From an uncultured Gammaproteobacteria bacterium (GTDB taxonomy: Bacteria; Pseudomonadota; Gammaproteobacteria; Chromatiales; Chromatiaceae): DNA of 5,815 bases. How positions within the stretch are numbered: the stretch's first letter is position 1; each line of letters starts with the position of its first letter. The notes under the pieces are model-generated. The model saw only the letters and a program-made list of their open reading frames with translations, did not search any database and was not told the DNA's origin. A program made the position numbers and the translations under genes. The stretch covers positions 1 through 5,815 of the forward strand of contig CALAZS010000012.1 in the NCBI GenBank assembly GCA_937926265.1, given 5' to 3'. This document shows positions 5,664-5,815 of this stretch, piece after piece.

Positions 5664-5705
5664 ATAAAAAATAACACGGATTCCCACTTGCACAGGAATG
5701 ACCGT
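5664..5705 (-). terminator. Hairpin and U-tract after sthA, repeat-like
   Basis: On the minus strand ACGG (5705-5702) pairs with CCGT (5679-5676) and, after a two-base bulge, ATTCCTGT pairs with GTGGGAAT through five Watson-Crick and three G:U pairs, closed by a GCAA tetraloop (5691-5688). GTTATTTTTTAT follows, so it reads as an intrinsic terminator for sthA. The three G:U pairs become A-C mismatches in the opposite transcript, so only the minus-strand RNA folds well. The core resembles the widespread GTCATTCC...GGAATCC dispersed repeats of proteobacteria; that link is inference. Confidence 0.65.
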
Positions 5706-5720
5706 CATTTTCACAGCTGT

Positions 5721-5815
5721 TTAAAAGTTTCGGTTTATACCATTTAAAGCTGCCACACGATAAGCCTCGGCCATCGTCGGATAATTGAAAGTGGTTTCAA
5801 TAAAATAGTTAAGAT
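5721..5815 (-). CDS. sthA: Soluble pyridine nucleotide transhydrogenase, C-terminal end (partial)
   Basis: Only the last 30 codons and the TAA (5723-5721) are in the window; the gene continues beyond position 5815. The visible peptide contains FNYPTMAEAYRVAALNG followed by INRNF, which I recognise as the C-terminus of SthA (E. coli ends with a nearly identical NYPTMAEAYRVAALNG stretch). SthA is a cytoplasmic FAD flavoprotein of about 465 residues that reoxidises NADPH with NAD+. The catalytic and nucleotide-binding parts cannot be inspected here. A terminator-like hairpin starts about 15 bases after the stop, so it is probably a separate transcription unit from the receiver-like gene. Confidence 0.88.
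   Translation of the reverse strand, partial: LNYFIETTFNYPTMAEAYRVAALNGINRNF

Overview
The window looks like a chromosomal stretch of a gammaproteobacterium. The evidence is a glutaminyl-tRNA synthetase of the GlnS type, a GltX close to the Escherichia coli enzyme in its motifs, tRNA-Ala(GGC) and tRNA-Glu(TTC) genes with encoded CCA ends and near-enterobacterial sequence, and a fragment ending like SthA, the soluble transhydrogenase. Base composition is moderate, with AT-rich spacers. The genus cannot be fixed from the sequence.

Every gene I can support lies on the minus strand, so transcription runs from high to low coordinates. In that order: the last 30 codons of sthA (5815-5721); a terminator-like hairpin (5705-5664); a small protein resembling a degenerate response-regulator receiver domain (5625-5254); a 213-residue protein with an N-terminal thioredoxin-like domain carrying a CPHC motif and a helical, HEAT-like C-terminal part (5206-4565); gltX (4498-3098) overlapping glnS (3101-1401) by four bases; a strong-looking promoter (1383-1355) followed by tRNA-Ala (1308-1233) and tRNA-Glu (1195-1120); an intrinsic terminator (about 1082-1056); and, after a roughly 210-base AT-rich gap, a two-gene toxin-antitoxin operon (797-97) with its own promoter and an 18-bp palindromic operator.

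The centre is a translation cluster. GluRS and GlnRS appear to be translationally coupled, and the tRNA-Glu used by GluRS is encoded just downstream from a promoter whose GC-rich discriminator suits growth-rate control. The left end is accessory: a Phd/YefM-like antitoxin is paired with a PemK/MazF-like protein instead of the usual Doc or YoeB. The two small genes between sthA and gltX have no function I can assign with confidence.

I see no wholly new system. The items most worth following are the Phd plus PemK-like pair with its operator placed inside the promoter spacer, and the thioredoxin-HEAT fusion beside a receiver-like protein.
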